A stretch of DNA of 64,000 nucleotides from Nocardioides massiliensis (GTDB lineage: Bacteria; Actinomycetota; Actinomycetes; Propionibacteriales; Nocardioidaceae). Below, in pieces: positions 37,510-45,635 of this stretch (within the stretch, counting starts at the first letter, position 1; each line of letters begins with the position of its first letter). Location: positions 682,001 through 746,000 of the forward strand of contig NZ_JAUSQM010000001.1 in the NCBI RefSeq assembly GCF_030811215.1, written 5' to 3'. The notes below the pieces were generated by a model. It did no database searches. It was not told where the DNA came from and worked only from the letters and a program-made list of their open reading frames with translations. The translations under genes were made by a program, and so were the position numbers.

Positions 37510-37923
37510 GTGCTCGCACTCGGCTTGATCCTCATCATCGTGGCGGCCCTGGTCGTCTTGACCGTGCTCTTCGGCGCCAACAACGCCTCGATCACCTTCG
37601 ACCTGACGTTGTTCGACGTGCAGACGACCCCGTTGGGCGTGTTCTTGATGGGCGCCGCGACGCTCCTGGTGCTGGTGACCGGGCTGGCGCTGGTGCAGCG
37701 CGGCACCCGCAGCCAGCTGCAGCTGCGCCGGGACCGCAAGGAGCTCGCGCGACTGCACGCCCGCGAGGGACGCACCGGCGACGCCGGTGGCGCCACCGGC
37801 ACCACGAGCAGCCCGACCACGGCGGAGCGCACGACGGCCACGGAGCCGGGCGGCGAGCACCGCCGTCCCCTGCCGGGCGAGGAGCCCGGCGCCCCGGAGG
37901 AGGGGCGCCGCCCGCCGGTGTGA
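37510..37923 (+). CDS. LapA-domain small membrane protein
   Basis: The GTG at 37510 follows AAGGAG by seven bases. The 137-residue protein has two membrane helices (about residues 2-20 and 38-60, LGLILIIVAALVVLTVLFG and PLGVFLMGAATLLVLVTGLAL) around a NNASITFDLTLF loop. That is the LapA (DUF1049) pattern. A charged helix and a disordered Pro/Glu/Thr-rich tail follow. LapA proteins help envelope lipid assembly in proteobacteria; the actinobacterial role is unknown. Confidence 0.8.
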   Translation: MLALGLILIIVAALVVLTVLFGANNASITFDLTLFDVQTTPLGVFLMGAATLLVLVTGLALVQRGTRSQLQLRRDRKELARLHAREGRTGDAGGATGTTSSPTTAERTTATEPGGEHRRPLPGEEPGAPEEGRRPPV

Positions 37924-37954
37924 ACCACCGGCTGGACGGGCTGCGGACCGGCGG

Positions 37955-38344
37955 TCAGCCGGCCGGCCCCGCCCGCGCGTGGGCGGGGATCGCGAAGCGC
38001 CCCACCAGGCCCTCGCCGTGGTGGGCGACGCGGATGAGCACGTCCCGGTCCGACTGTGCGCACTCCATCAGCGAGGCGCGGTTGCGCTCGGCGACCTGAG
38101 CAGCGACAACGCAGGGATCGCGACCCTGCTGGAGCGCCTCCGCGCCGGCGAGCGCTGCGAGGTCGGCCGCGGACTCCATCTGCCGGCGTACGACGAAGAC
38201 GCCCGCGAGCACGGTGATCGCCAGCACCGTCACCGTCAGCACGGCGACCAGCACGACCGCATAGACGGTGGCTGCTCCGCGCTCGGGCGCCACGGGTGAC
38301 GTACGCGCGGGCGACCCCGACCGGGGCAGGGCGAGCGTCGTCAT
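37955..38344 (-). CDS. TadE-like secretion protein (Rv3654c type)
   Basis: The 129-residue protein has one N-terminal membrane helix preceded by ERGAATVYAVVLVAVLTV. This resembles a class III prepilin signal, but with Tyr in place of the Glu at +5. The rest (MESAADLAALAGAEALQQGRDPC through ASLMECAQSDRDVL) is the helical region of TadE/TadG-like proteins, with a Cys pair. It overlaps the previous tadE gene (4 bases) and is the last gene of the tad cluster. Confidence 0.82.
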   Translation of the reverse strand: MTTLALPRSGSPARTSPVAPERGAATVYAVVLVAVLTVTVLAITVLAGVFVVRRQMESAADLAALAGAEALQQGRDPCVVAAQVAERNRASLMECAQSDRDVLIRVAHHGEGLVGRFAIPAHARAGPAG

Positions 38345-38745
38345 CCGGGACCACCGGAGGCCTCGGCCGCCGTGACCGCCTCGGCGGCCAGGGTCGGGCG
38401 CGGGAGGAACTGCAGGAACCTCGGCACCGACGGCTGGGCCCGCACGGTGACCGCGACGAGCCCGTCGCGGGTGTCGAGCTCGAATCGCGCGCCCTCCGGC
38501 GCGACGCGCCGACCCTGCGCCCAGGCCGCCTCGACCGGGTCGTCACGCGCGATGGCGCGCGCGGTCTCGCGGGCGGAGTCGACGAGGCGCACCTGGGTCA
38601 GCACCAACCCGGAGAGCCACACGAGTGCCAACGTGACCAGCACCAGGACCGGCAGCACCATCGCCGCCTCGGCAGTGACACTGCCGCGCGCTCCCCGGCC
38701 GGTGCGCGGCAGTCGGGAGCGGACGAACGGGATGTCGGGTCTCAC
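38341..38745 (-). CDS. TadE-family pseudopilin
   Basis: The GTG at 38745 is preceded by GGAGG. The 134-residue protein has the prepilin-like junction GARGSVTAEAAMVLPVLVLV (Gly, then Glu at +5) followed by a membrane helix. A periplasmic-type domain follows (ETARAIARDDPVEAAWAQGR). TadE proteins are minor pilins needed for Flp pilus assembly. It is the Rv3655c equivalent in the mycobacterial locus. Confidence 0.85.
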   Translation of the reverse strand: MRPDIPFVRSRLPRTGRGARGSVTAEAAMVLPVLVLVTLALVWLSGLVLTQVRLVDSARETARAIARDDPVEAAWAQGRRVAPEGARFELDTRDGLVAVTVRAQPSVPRFLQFLPRPTLAAEAVTAAEASGGPG

Positions 38746-38877
38746 CGGGCCTCCAGTCGTGGCGCCGTGCGCCGCGGGTCGTGGGACGAAGCGCTGGAGG
38801 CCGGTGCCGGCGGGCCTCACCCACCGGCACCGGCACGCAGTGTGAACGGGGCCGCGCGCATCGAGCGCGCGGGACGC

Positions 38878-39120
38878 TCAGAAGAACGACTTGATCAGGC
38901 CCATCACCAGGTCGAAGATCATCTTGAGCAGCGCCTGGCCGCCCTCGCTGGTGAGGAACTTGATCAGCACACCGGCGAAGCCGACGGCGCCGGCGGTCGC
39001 GACGGCGTACTCGGCCGTGGCCGATCCCCGCTCCGAGCGGGCTCGAGCGGTGCGGCCCGCGTGGGCAGCGAGGATGCCGGTGCCGAGCCGGCGGTTGCGG
39101 GCGACGGGTGCGTGGGTCAT
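38878..39120 (-). CDS. DUF4244 protein, candidate Flp-type pilin
   Basis: The 80-residue protein contains SERGSATAEYAVATAGAVGF, with Gly at the processing point and Glu at +5 followed by Tyr, like Flp prepilins. A hydrophobic helix and a short C-terminus follow (GGQALLKMIFDLVMGLIKSFF). It is the only protein in the locus with the size and shape of the major pilin, so I infer that role. It corresponds to Rv3656c. No prepilin peptidase gene is seen in the window. Confidence 0.82.
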   Translation of the reverse strand: MTHAPVARNRRLGTGILAAHAGRTARARSERGSATAEYAVATAGAVGFAGVLIKFLTSEGGQALLKMIFDLVMGLIKSFF

Positions 39121-39340
39121 GACGTACTCCTCGTGTCGGACCGTCCGCCCACGAGCTCGCGGGCCGGACGGGTCGGTGTCGTGTTGATGCACCGACCTTC
39201 GTCCGGTTGCGCCTGCCCCGTGTCGCCTCAGCCGTCCGCTGGGGACGAACCCGCTCGGAGCTCTGCCTGGGGACCGGCGACGGCCCGCCCGGTCCGCCGT
39301 CCGGCTGCCGCGCCGCCGACGCTGGAGTGGCGGCTCGCGC

Positions 39341-39889
39341 TCAGCCGACCGCGCGCCGCGCCTTGGCGATGGTCACGAGTCCACCGACCGCGGTTGCCAG
39401 GCCGCCCAGCATCCCGCCGACCACGCCGCCCTGGACCATGCCACCCCAGACCCCTTCGCTCGGTCGCTGCGTCGGCGCGGCGACCAGCGGGCCGTCGGCA
39501 TACACCGTCACCGCCATCGCGGCGAAGACCAGCACCACCAGCAACCCGATGACCACGGTCGCCACCTGCGTGGAGCGTGCACCGGTCCGCTCCGCCAGCT
39601 CGACGGCGTCGACCTGACGGCGCCGCGCGTAGAGCCCGGCTGCGCTCGCTGGGAGGATCGCCAGCATCACGAACAGCAACGGTGCGAGCAGCTGACCGAC
39701 GACGGCCAGCACCAGCGCGGCGAAGAGCGCGGCGAAGATGCCGATGCTCAGACCGAAGGCGTTCGCCTCCATGAGGACCGCACGCTCGCGCTCGTCGCCG
39801 TACGCCCGGTCGACGTCCATCAACCGGTCGGCGAACCTGTCGAACGCCGACCTGGTCGATCCCTTGCCCGACGCCGTGCTCCGTGCCAT
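39341..39889 (-). CDS. Four-helix membrane protein, partner of the XRE regulator
   Basis: The 182-residue protein has an N-terminal charged part (RFADRLMDVDRAYGDERERA) and about four membrane helices: two at about 47-90, one near 110-130, and a glycine-rich last one (GGMVQGGVVGGMLGGLATAVGG). Function unknown. Its ATG overlaps the regulator's stop (TGATG), so both are made together. Small HTH regulator plus multi-helix membrane protein pairs are common in actinobacteria and may sense membrane or cell-envelope stress, but there is no proof here. Confidence 0.78.
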   Translation of the reverse strand: MARSTASGKGSTRSAFDRFADRLMDVDRAYGDERERAVLMEANAFGLSIGIFAALFAALVLAVVGQLLAPLLFVMLAILPASAAGLYARRRQVDAVELAERTGARSTQVATVVIGLLVVLVFAAMAVTVYADGPLVAAPTQRPSEGVWGGMVQGGVVGGMLGGLATAVGGLVTIAKARRAVG

Positions 39890-40140
39890 CACTGCTCCCC
39901 TGTCTCGTCCGTCTCGTCGCCGAAGAGCACCTCGACGCTCGTCCCCAGCGCCCGCGCCAACCGCAGGGCGAGATAGACCGAGGGCGCGTAGTCGCCCTGC
40001 TCGATCGCGATCACCGTCTGCCGACTCACCCCGACGCCCTCGGCCAGTGCCGCCTGTGACAGGCCGTGATCACGCCGGTGGCGCCGGACGGCGTTGTGCC
40101 GCTCGGCGGCGGCGGTGCGGCCGGAGGCACGAGGACCCAT
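39889..40140 (-). CDS. XRE-family helix-turn-helix regulator
   Basis: The 83-residue protein is almost only a DNA-binding domain: [46 protein letters not shown], typical of the short YozG/Cro type. The ATG at 40140 is used because the promoter at 40148-40177 would place the transcription start at or next to this codon. It likely autoregulates through the 33-bp palindrome. It and its membrane partner sit in the middle of the tad locus. Confidence 0.9.
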   Translation of the reverse strand: MGPRASGRTAAAERHNAVRRHRRDHGLSQAALAEGVGVSRQTVIAIEQGDYAPSVYLALRLARALGTSVEVLFGDETDETGEQ

Positions 40141-40147
40141 GACCGCG

Positions 40148-40190
40148 ATGTTAAGGATCCTTGACACTAGGTGTCAAGGATCCTTGACAT
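40148..40190 (-). promoter_or_regulatory. Operator-promoter of the XRE/membrane pair
   Basis: AAGGATCCTTGACAC, TAG, then its complement form a perfect 33-bp palindrome (40153-40185). AAGGATCCTTGACA also recurs as a direct repeat (40153 and 40176). On the minus strand TTGACA (40177-40172), 18 bases, and TAACAT (40153-40148) make a near-consensus promoter. Its start would fall at the regulator's ATG, so the transcript is probably leaderless. The operator covers the promoter, which fits repression. Confidence 0.65.
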
Positions 40191-40237
40191 TCGTCCCGAC
40201 GAGACCAGTGCGCTCGGACTGCCCGGGTGCAGTCGGG

Positions 40238-41047
40238 TCAGCGACCGCCCCCGAAGAGCTCGGTCAGTCCGGCGGCGCCGAGCCCGGCGACGATCATGGG
40301 GATCACGCCGACCAGGACGAAGGCGGGGAGCATGCACAGCCCCAGGGGTGCGGCCGCGCGCGTGCTGACGCTGCGGGCCCGCCCCTCCGCCTCGGCACGA
40401 CGCGTACGCCGCAGGTCCTGGGCGAGGTCGCGCAGGGCAGGCGCAAGCGAGGCGCCGGACTCCGTGGCCCGGGTCAGGGCTCGCCCCAGCGGCGCCCAGT
40501 GCGGGTCGGCACTCAGGTCGCGCCACACCTCCACGGGGTCGGCCCCCAGGACGAGCCGGCGACCCAGGACGACGAGGTCCTCCTCGACCGTGCCGCCCCA
40601 GGCGCGCCCGACCTGGTCGATCGCCCGATCCGGGGCGGCCCCGGCGGCCAGCCCGGCCGCGACCAGGTCGACGACCGCGGGCAGGGCAGCAGCGAGCTCC
40701 TCACGCCGCCGCCGGGCCGACGGCAGCTCCGCCGCCCGGATCATCCGGGTCAGCGCGACGGCGACGGTGACGCCCGCCATCAGCCCGAGCACTCCGCCGA
40801 TGAGCAGGTAGACCCCGGCACCACCGCCACAGGCCCACCACGGTGCGGTGCGGTGCAACCGGTCCTCGTCGGCGCGTGCCTTGACACCGCCCGCGATGAC
40901 GGACCCGCCCGGGCCGGGTCCGCTCGCGGACAGAGGTCGCCCGGGCAGGGGCAGACCGGACAGCGCCGCGACGGACAGGCGCCCGGGCGCCGGCACGAGC
41001 AGCGCCGTACCCACCGCCAGGACGCCGGCGACGAGGAGGGCCGTCAC
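40238..41047 (-). CDS. tadC: Type II secretion F-domain protein TadC
   Basis: The 269-residue inner-membrane protein is one of the pair of F-domain platform proteins of Tad/Flp pilus machines. The T2SSF region spans about residues 110-230 (LAAALPAVVDLVAAGLAAGAA, TRATESGASLAPALRDLAQ), with membrane helices near 1-20, 75-100 and 235-262. It overlaps tadB by 4 bases. Rv3657c counterpart. Confidence 0.88.
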   Translation of the reverse strand: MTALLVAGVLAVGTALLVPAPGRLSVAALSGLPLPGRPLSASGPGPGGSVIAGGVKARADEDRLHRTAPWWACGGGAGVYLLIGGVLGLMAGVTVAVALTRMIRAAELPSARRRREELAAALPAVVDLVAAGLAAGAAPDRAIDQVGRAWGGTVEEDLVVLGRRLVLGADPVEVWRDLSADPHWAPLGRALTRATESGASLAPALRDLAQDLRRTRRAEAEGRARSVSTRAAAPLGLCMLPAFVLVGVIPMIVAGLGAAGLTELFGGGR

Positions 41048-41838
41048 GGGACGGTCCGCGCGAGCCGCTCGATCCAGGCCACCCCGAGGAAGGCGAACCC
41101 CAGACCGACCCCGAGACAGAGGAGTCCCGGCACGGTCTGCAGCAGAAAGCCCCAGGGGTCACCACCGATGCCGGTGCCCAGGCCCAGGACCAGCACCGGC
41201 AGCACCGCCATCAGCCGCGCGGTCGCCCGTGCCGACGACAGCTCCGAGGCCACGACCAGCGCGGTCGACCGGTCGGCGCGCAGCGTGCTGGCGAGCTCGT
41301 GCAACGTGTCGGCGAGCCCGGCTCCCGAGCGCGAGGACACCTCCCACGCCGCAGCCACCACGCGCAGACCGTCGGCACCCGGCGAGCGCGCGGTGACCCG
41401 CAGTGCCGCGGGGACGTCCGCGCCGAGCTCCTCTGCGGCCGCCACCGGGGCCAGCTCCGGCCACTCGCGCGCGGCTTGGCGTAGCGCGTCCCGCGCCGGC
41501 CTTCCCGCGGCCAGGTCACCGGCGATCGTCGTGCACGCCTCGATGACCCGCACGGTGGTCTGCTCGGCGAGCCGGCGCTGACGGGTCATCGTGACGAGCG
41601 TGCGCACCCCGAGGGCGACGCCGGTCACGACGAGCACGAGCAACGTGGTCGCGAGGTCGGTGACGAGGACGACCGCCCCGACGACGACCACTGTCGGGAG
41701 CAGCACCCGCACGGGCTTCCGCCTCCTCGCCGCCGGGCGGGGCAGCACCTGCCGGGCCCGTCCGGTCGCGGATGCCGGGAGCGCGAGCAGCACGCCCACC
41801 ACCAGGAGGACGACGGCGAGGGCCGCGACCGGGCTCAT
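41044..41838 (-). CDS. tadB: Type II secretion F-domain protein TadB
   Basis: The 264-residue protein has an N-terminal membrane helix, a second hydrophobic segment at about 45-70, the F domain (IEACTTIAGDLAAGRPARDAL and EVSSRSGAGLADTLHELAST), and a C-terminal pair of helices. With TadC it forms the membrane platform for pilin assembly. The ATG overlaps the tadA end by 4 bases. Rv3658c counterpart. Confidence 0.87.
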   Translation of the reverse strand: MSPVAALAVVLLVVGVLLALPASATGRARQVLPRPAARRRKPVRVLLPTVVVVGAVVLVTDLATTLLVLVVTGVALGVRTLVTMTRQRRLAEQTTVRVIEACTTIAGDLAAGRPARDALRQAAREWPELAPVAAAEELGADVPAALRVTARSPGADGLRVVAAAWEVSSRSGAGLADTLHELASTLRADRSTALVVASELSSARATARLMAVLPVLVLGLGTGIGGDPWGFLLQTVPGLLCLGVGLGFAFLGVAWIERLARTVP

Positions 41839-43016
41839 GGCGCAGCACCCTCCAGGAGCGAGGCGAGCTCGTCGGCACCGACACCGGCCACGACCTCGCC
41901 ATCCGCCCGGAAGCTCACGGCCGGCACCACCTGCACCCACCCGTCAGGGGTACGCCGGACGACGCCCACCTCCTGCACCCGGCGTACGCCGTCGCGCCCG
42001 CGCCCCAGGTGGACCACGACGTCGAGCGCCGAGGCGAGCTGGCTGTGGGCGGCGTCGCGGCCCCATCCCGCCGCCAGCGCGAGACCCTCGATGCGTACCG
42101 GCACGTCGGCCGCCGAGTTGGCGTGGACCGTCCCGCACCCGCCCTCGTGACCGGTGTTCATCGCGGCGAGCATGTCGGTCACCTCGGCGCCCCGGACCTC
42201 GCCGACGACGAGGCGGTCCGGGCGCATCCGCAGCGCCTGGCGGACCAGGTCCTGGACGGTGACCTGCCCGGCGCCCTCGAGGTTGGCCGGACGCGCCTCG
42301 AGGCCCACCACGTGCGGGTGGTCGGGACGCAGCTCGCTGGCGTCCTCGACCAGCACCAGGCGCTCTGCAGGATCGGCGACCGAGAGCAGCGCGGACAGCA
42401 GTGTCGTCTTCCCGGTGCCCGTGCCCCCGCTGACGAGGAAGGCCCGCCGTGACCCGACGAGCAGCCGCAGGACCCGCGCGCCGGCCGGTGGCAGCGTCCC
42501 GCTGGCCACGAGCTCGTCGAGGGTGAAGACCCGGTTGCGGGGAACCCGCAGCGAGAGCGTCGTGCCGGGACGGGCCAGCGGTGCCAGGACGGCGTGGAAC
42601 CGCGTGCCGTCCTGCAGGCGTACGTCGACGTACGGCGTGGCATCGTCGAGACGTCGTCCGCCCGCGGCGGCGAGCCGCTGGGCCAGCCGTCGGACGGCCG
42701 CGTCGTCGCTGAGGCGCACCTCGGAGCGCTCCAGTCCTCGTCCGCGGTCGAGGTAGACCTCGTCGGGACCGTTGACGAGGACGTCGGTGACGCCCGGCGT
42801 GCGCAGCAGTGGCTCGAGCACCCCGGCGCCGGTGACGTCGCGGGTCAGCGCGTCGTGGACGGCCAGCACCGTCGCGTCGCCCACCGGATCGCCGGACTCG
42901 CGCAGGGCGGCGGCGACCCGGGCCGGGCTCAGGCCGCTGCCTTCGCGGGCCAGCCGCGCCCGCACCGTCTCGACGAGCTCCGCGACCGCGCTTCCGCCCT
43001 CGCGATCGGCGCGCAT
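41835..43016 (-). CDS. tadA: Secretion ATPase TadA/CpaF
   Basis: The 393-residue ATPase powers pilus assembly. It has an N-terminal helical domain, then GVTDVLVNGPDEVYLDRG near residue 80, Walker A VSGGTGTGKTTLLSALL near residue 200, Walker B region RLVVGEVRGAE near 265, and the His box HEGGCGTVHANSA near 285. The ATG at 43016 is used because it overlaps the stop of the preceding gene (TGATG); an in-frame GTG at 43037 is possible. Rv3659c counterpart. Confidence 0.93.
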   Translation of the reverse strand: MRADREGGSAVAELVETVRARLAREGSGLSPARVAAALRESGDPVGDATVLAVHDALTRDVTGAGVLEPLLRTPGVTDVLVNGPDEVYLDRGRGLERSEVRLSDDAAVRRLAQRLAAAGGRRLDDATPYVDVRLQDGTRFHAVLAPLARPGTTLSLRVPRNRVFTLDELVASGTLPPAGARVLRLLVGSRRAFLVSGGTGTGKTTLLSALLSVADPAERLVLVEDASELRPDHPHVVGLEARPANLEGAGQVTVQDLVRQALRMRPDRLVVGEVRGAEVTDMLAAMNTGHEGGCGTVHANSAADVPVRIEGLALAAGWGRDAAHSQLASALDVVVHLGRGRDGVRRVQEVGVVRRTPDGWVQVVPAVSFRADGEVVAGVGADELASLLEGAAP

Positions 43017-44158
43017 CACGCCGCCTGCGCGGCCCACGAGGCGTGCGCCCGCTCGAGGACCGCACGCGCCACCCGCTCGAGCAGCCGGCCGCCGGCCCGT
43101 AGCGCACCGCCACCGAGATCGACCACCTCGGGCAGCCGTCGCAGCTCGGGCAGGTCGGCGATCAGGGGCACCCCGAGCGCCGCCGCGATCTCCTCCGCCC
43201 GCAGGCCCCGACTGCGTCCGCGCGTGACCAGGGCGAGCTCACGGGCATGCAGTCCGAAGACCGTGGCCACGCGATGGGTCGCCGCAGCGGCGGCGACCGT
43301 GCGCCCGCCCACGACGACCACCAGGTCACACCGGCCGGCAGCCTCGAGGACGGCGGGGGAGGTCGTGCGCGGCAGGTCGATGACGACGTGGTGGTGGCCG
43401 CGCACGGCTGCGGCAAGGACCGTGCGGACGGTCGCGACGTCGGGGCCGGCTCGTTGCGCGTCGAGGGTGGCGAGCCCGGACGGCGGACCCCAGGCGAGGA
43501 CGCCGAGCTGCTCACGGCGCGGCACCGCATCATGCAACGCGCCGGCACCGAGTCGGCCACGGATCCCCTGCAACCCGTCCCAGCGCAGGCCGTCCTCGCG
43601 CTCGAGTCCCAGCACCCGGTCCAGACCGCCGCTCCACGGATCGAGGTCGATCGCGAGGCACGCGCCCTCGCGCGCTGCCGCCTCGCTGACGGCGGCTGCC
43701 ACGGTGGTGGCTCCGGCTCCCCCGCTGCCGGCGACGACGCCGATGACACGGCCTCGCGGCCCGACGCCGGCGGGCCGGTCGGCGGCGTCGGTGAGGAGCT
43801 CGACCAGGGCGCCGTCGTCGTCGGGCAGCACCACGACACCGCGGGCACCAGCAGCGAGCGCGGCGCGGAACAACCCCGGGTCGGGCCCGTCACGGTGCCG
43901 GGTCACCACCAGCAGGTCGGAGCGCGCCGGCCAGGCGCCGTCGGCGACCACCGCCGCCACGTCGGACCCGACCAGGACCAGGGCGGCCTCGCGCCAGGTG
44001 GACGGCGTACCAGCGGAGTCGGAGACCTCCACCCCGACACCGGCTGCCGCGGCGAGGCGCTGGACGGCCGCACGCAGCTCGGGATCGGCCGTCACCAGCA
44101 GGACAGGGACGCTCGCGTGGGGTGCCGGGTCGGGGTCCGGGTGCCGGGAGACGCTCAT
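43016..44158 (-). CDS. CpaE/Ssd-like MinD-family ATPase
   Basis: The 380-residue protein has a receiver-like N-terminal half (VPVLLVTADPELRAAVQRLA, residues about 17-36). A MinD/ParA-type domain follows with a deviant Walker A, GVVAGSGGAGATTVAAAVSE near residue 140, lacking the usual Lys-Thr. This is the septum-site-determining (Ssd)/CpaE group, thought to place the pilus machine or influence division. The ATG at 44158 is preferred although the frame extends upstream. First gene of the tad cluster; Rv3660c counterpart. Confidence 0.87.
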   Translation of the reverse strand: MSVSRHPDPDPAPHASVPVLLVTADPELRAAVQRLAAAAGVGVEVSDSAGTPSTWREAALVLVGSDVAAVVADGAWPARSDLLVVTRHRDGPDPGLFRAALAAGARGVVVLPDDDGALVELLTDAADRPAGVGPRGRVIGVVAGSGGAGATTVAAAVSEAAAREGACLAIDLDPWSGGLDRVLGLEREDGLRWDGLQGIRGRLGAGALHDAVPRREQLGVLAWGPPSGLATLDAQRAGPDVATVRTVLAAAVRGHHHVVIDLPRTTSPAVLEAAGRCDLVVVVGGRTVAAAAATHRVATVFGLHARELALVTRGRSRGLRAEEIAAALGVPLIADLPELRRLPEVVDLGGGALRAGGRLLERVARAVLERAHASWAAQAA

Positions 44159-44298
44159 GACCGCACCCTGCGGGCTCGCCCGACCTCCCGCCGGACCCGC
44201 GAGTCCGGCTGGGGACGACACCGCCCCTGGCACCGGTTGGGGACGGCGGACGGTCACGCCGGTCGGTGGCGCACGCCGCGTGGCCCTATCGTGGAGCC

Positions 44299-45093
44299 AT
44301 GGCCCGTGCGACCGCGGCATTCTTCGACCTCGACAAGACCATCATCGCGAAGTCGAGCACGCTCGCGTTCAGCAAGCCGTTCCAGGCCGGCGGACTGATC
44401 TCCCGCGGCGCGATGCTGCGCTCGGCGTACGCCCAGTTCGTCTATCTCGTCGGGGGCGCCGACCACGACCAGATGGAGAAGCTGCGCTCCTTCATGTCCG
44501 AGCTCACCGCCGGGTGGGACGTCGCGACCGTGCGCGAGATCGTCGCCGACACGCTGCACAACGTCGTCGAGCCGCTGGTGTACGACGAGGCGGTCTCGCT
44601 GATCGAGGAGCACGGCCTGGCCGGTCGCGACATCGTGATCGTGTCGACGTCGGGCGCCGACGTGGTCGAGCCGATCGGCGAGCTGCTCGGCGCCGACACC
44701 GTCGTGGCCACGCAGATGGAGATCGTCGACGGCAAGTACACCGGTGAGATCAGCTACTACGCTTACGGGGAGCAGAAGGCGGTCGCGATCCGCGAGCTCG
44801 CCGAGCAGCACGGCTACGACCTCGCGCAGTGCTACGCCTACAGCGACTCCATCACCGACGTGCCCATGCTGGAGGCGGTCGGTCACCCGCACGCCGTCAA
44901 CCCCGACCGCGACCTGCGCAAGGTGGCGACCGAGCGGGGCTGGCCGATCCTGGTCTTCTCGCGCCCGGTCGCGCTGCGTCCCCGCGTCCCCCTGCCGCCC
45001 ACCAAGCCGACGCTCACCGCGCTCGCGCTCGGTGGTGCGGCGCTGGGCGGCGCGCTCTGGTGGGGATCGCGGCGCCGCGTCGACGGCGCCTGA
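44299..45093 (+). CDS. HAD-IB family phosphatase
   Basis: The 264-residue protein has the HAD motifs AAFFDLDKTIIAKSS (motif I nucleophile), IVSTSGADVVEP (II), and YAYSDSITDVPMLEAVG (III with acidic metal ligands), as in SerB-like phosphatases of subfamily IB. The C-terminal 35 residues hold one hydrophobic helix (TALALGGAALGGALWWG), suggesting a membrane anchor. Substrate unknown. It is divergent from the tad cluster, as Rv3661 is in mycobacteria. Confidence 0.9.
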   Translation: MARATAAFFDLDKTIIAKSSTLAFSKPFQAGGLISRGAMLRSAYAQFVYLVGGADHDQMEKLRSFMSELTAGWDVATVREIVADTLHNVVEPLVYDEAVSLIEEHGLAGRDIVIVSTSGADVVEPIGELLGADTVVATQMEIVDGKYTGEISYYAYGEQKAVAIRELAEQHGYDLAQCYAYSDSITDVPMLEAVGHPHAVNPDRDLRKVATERGWPILVFSRPVALRPRVPLPPTKPTLTALALGGAALGGALWWGSRRRVDGA

Positions 45094-45635
45094 CCGAGCT
45101 CACGACGTACCGAAAACCCCCGTGGCGCTTGGGTTCTGATCGTTCGGGGCCACAACGACGACGGTTCTGTCAACAGCAGAGTGGGGCAGGGAAGTCAAGT
45201 CTTGCGAACCCCGGGAGCCCGGCGTACAAAGGACTCAGAACTCAACAGACGTACACATGAGCCAGGTACCCACGCGGCGATCTCCCTTCGTTGAGGGCGT
45301 CGTCCTCGGGCTTGTCCCGCGGCGACTTATGGAGACAGTGCACGCTTGGTAGCCAGGTCTCATGTGTCAGCAAGGAGCGTCGCAACTCAAGCAGTGCGGC
45401 GCTCCTTCGCTGCGTTCTGGGACGGCGCGTGCGGATCCCGCGCCGATCGCACCTGCACCATCTGCACCCCTCGTCGAACGAAACCGGGCGTTCGGGGCGG
45501 CAGTTTCGTTCGACCCTTCGATACGCCTCGTCCCTCGGCTACTCAGGACAGGCAAGCGGGCGTGTCGTTAGTCGGGCGGCCCTTCGATATGCCTCGTCCC
45601 TCGGCTACTCAGGACGAGTGAAACTGCCGCGCCGC
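45094..45635. other. 542-bp gene-free stretch with hairpins and repeats
   Basis: This lies between the convergent HAD and Fic-like genes. Its first half (45100-45350) has lower GC than its surroundings and no convincing ORF; a 31-codon frame at about 45257 lacks a ribosome site. At 45372-45407 a 12-bp stem (AAGGAGCGTCGC, one mismatch) could terminate an RNA made from this half. The second half contains the repeat at 45473-45630. A small RNA gene is possible but not shown. Confidence 0.5.
45473..45630. repeat. REP-like repeat: duplicated CTTCGATAC unit between inverted repeats
   Basis: A 36-base unit beginning CCCTTCGATA and ending CTACTCAGGAC occurs at 45514-45549 and 45580-45615 with one difference. 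It is bracketed by the 11-bp inverted repeat GCGGCAGTTTC (45497-45507) and its complement (45620-45630). A second hairpin, GTCGAACGAAAC (45473-45484) with 45503-45514, overlaps the left arm. The CTTCGATAC...GGCTACTC theme is typical of dispersed actinobacterial repeats and resembles the repeat in icmF. Confidence 0.75.

Noticed and set aside
45257-45352. A 31-codon ORF in the gene-free stretch
   Set aside because: No ribosome binding site, no recognisable similarity, and too short to support from composition alone.
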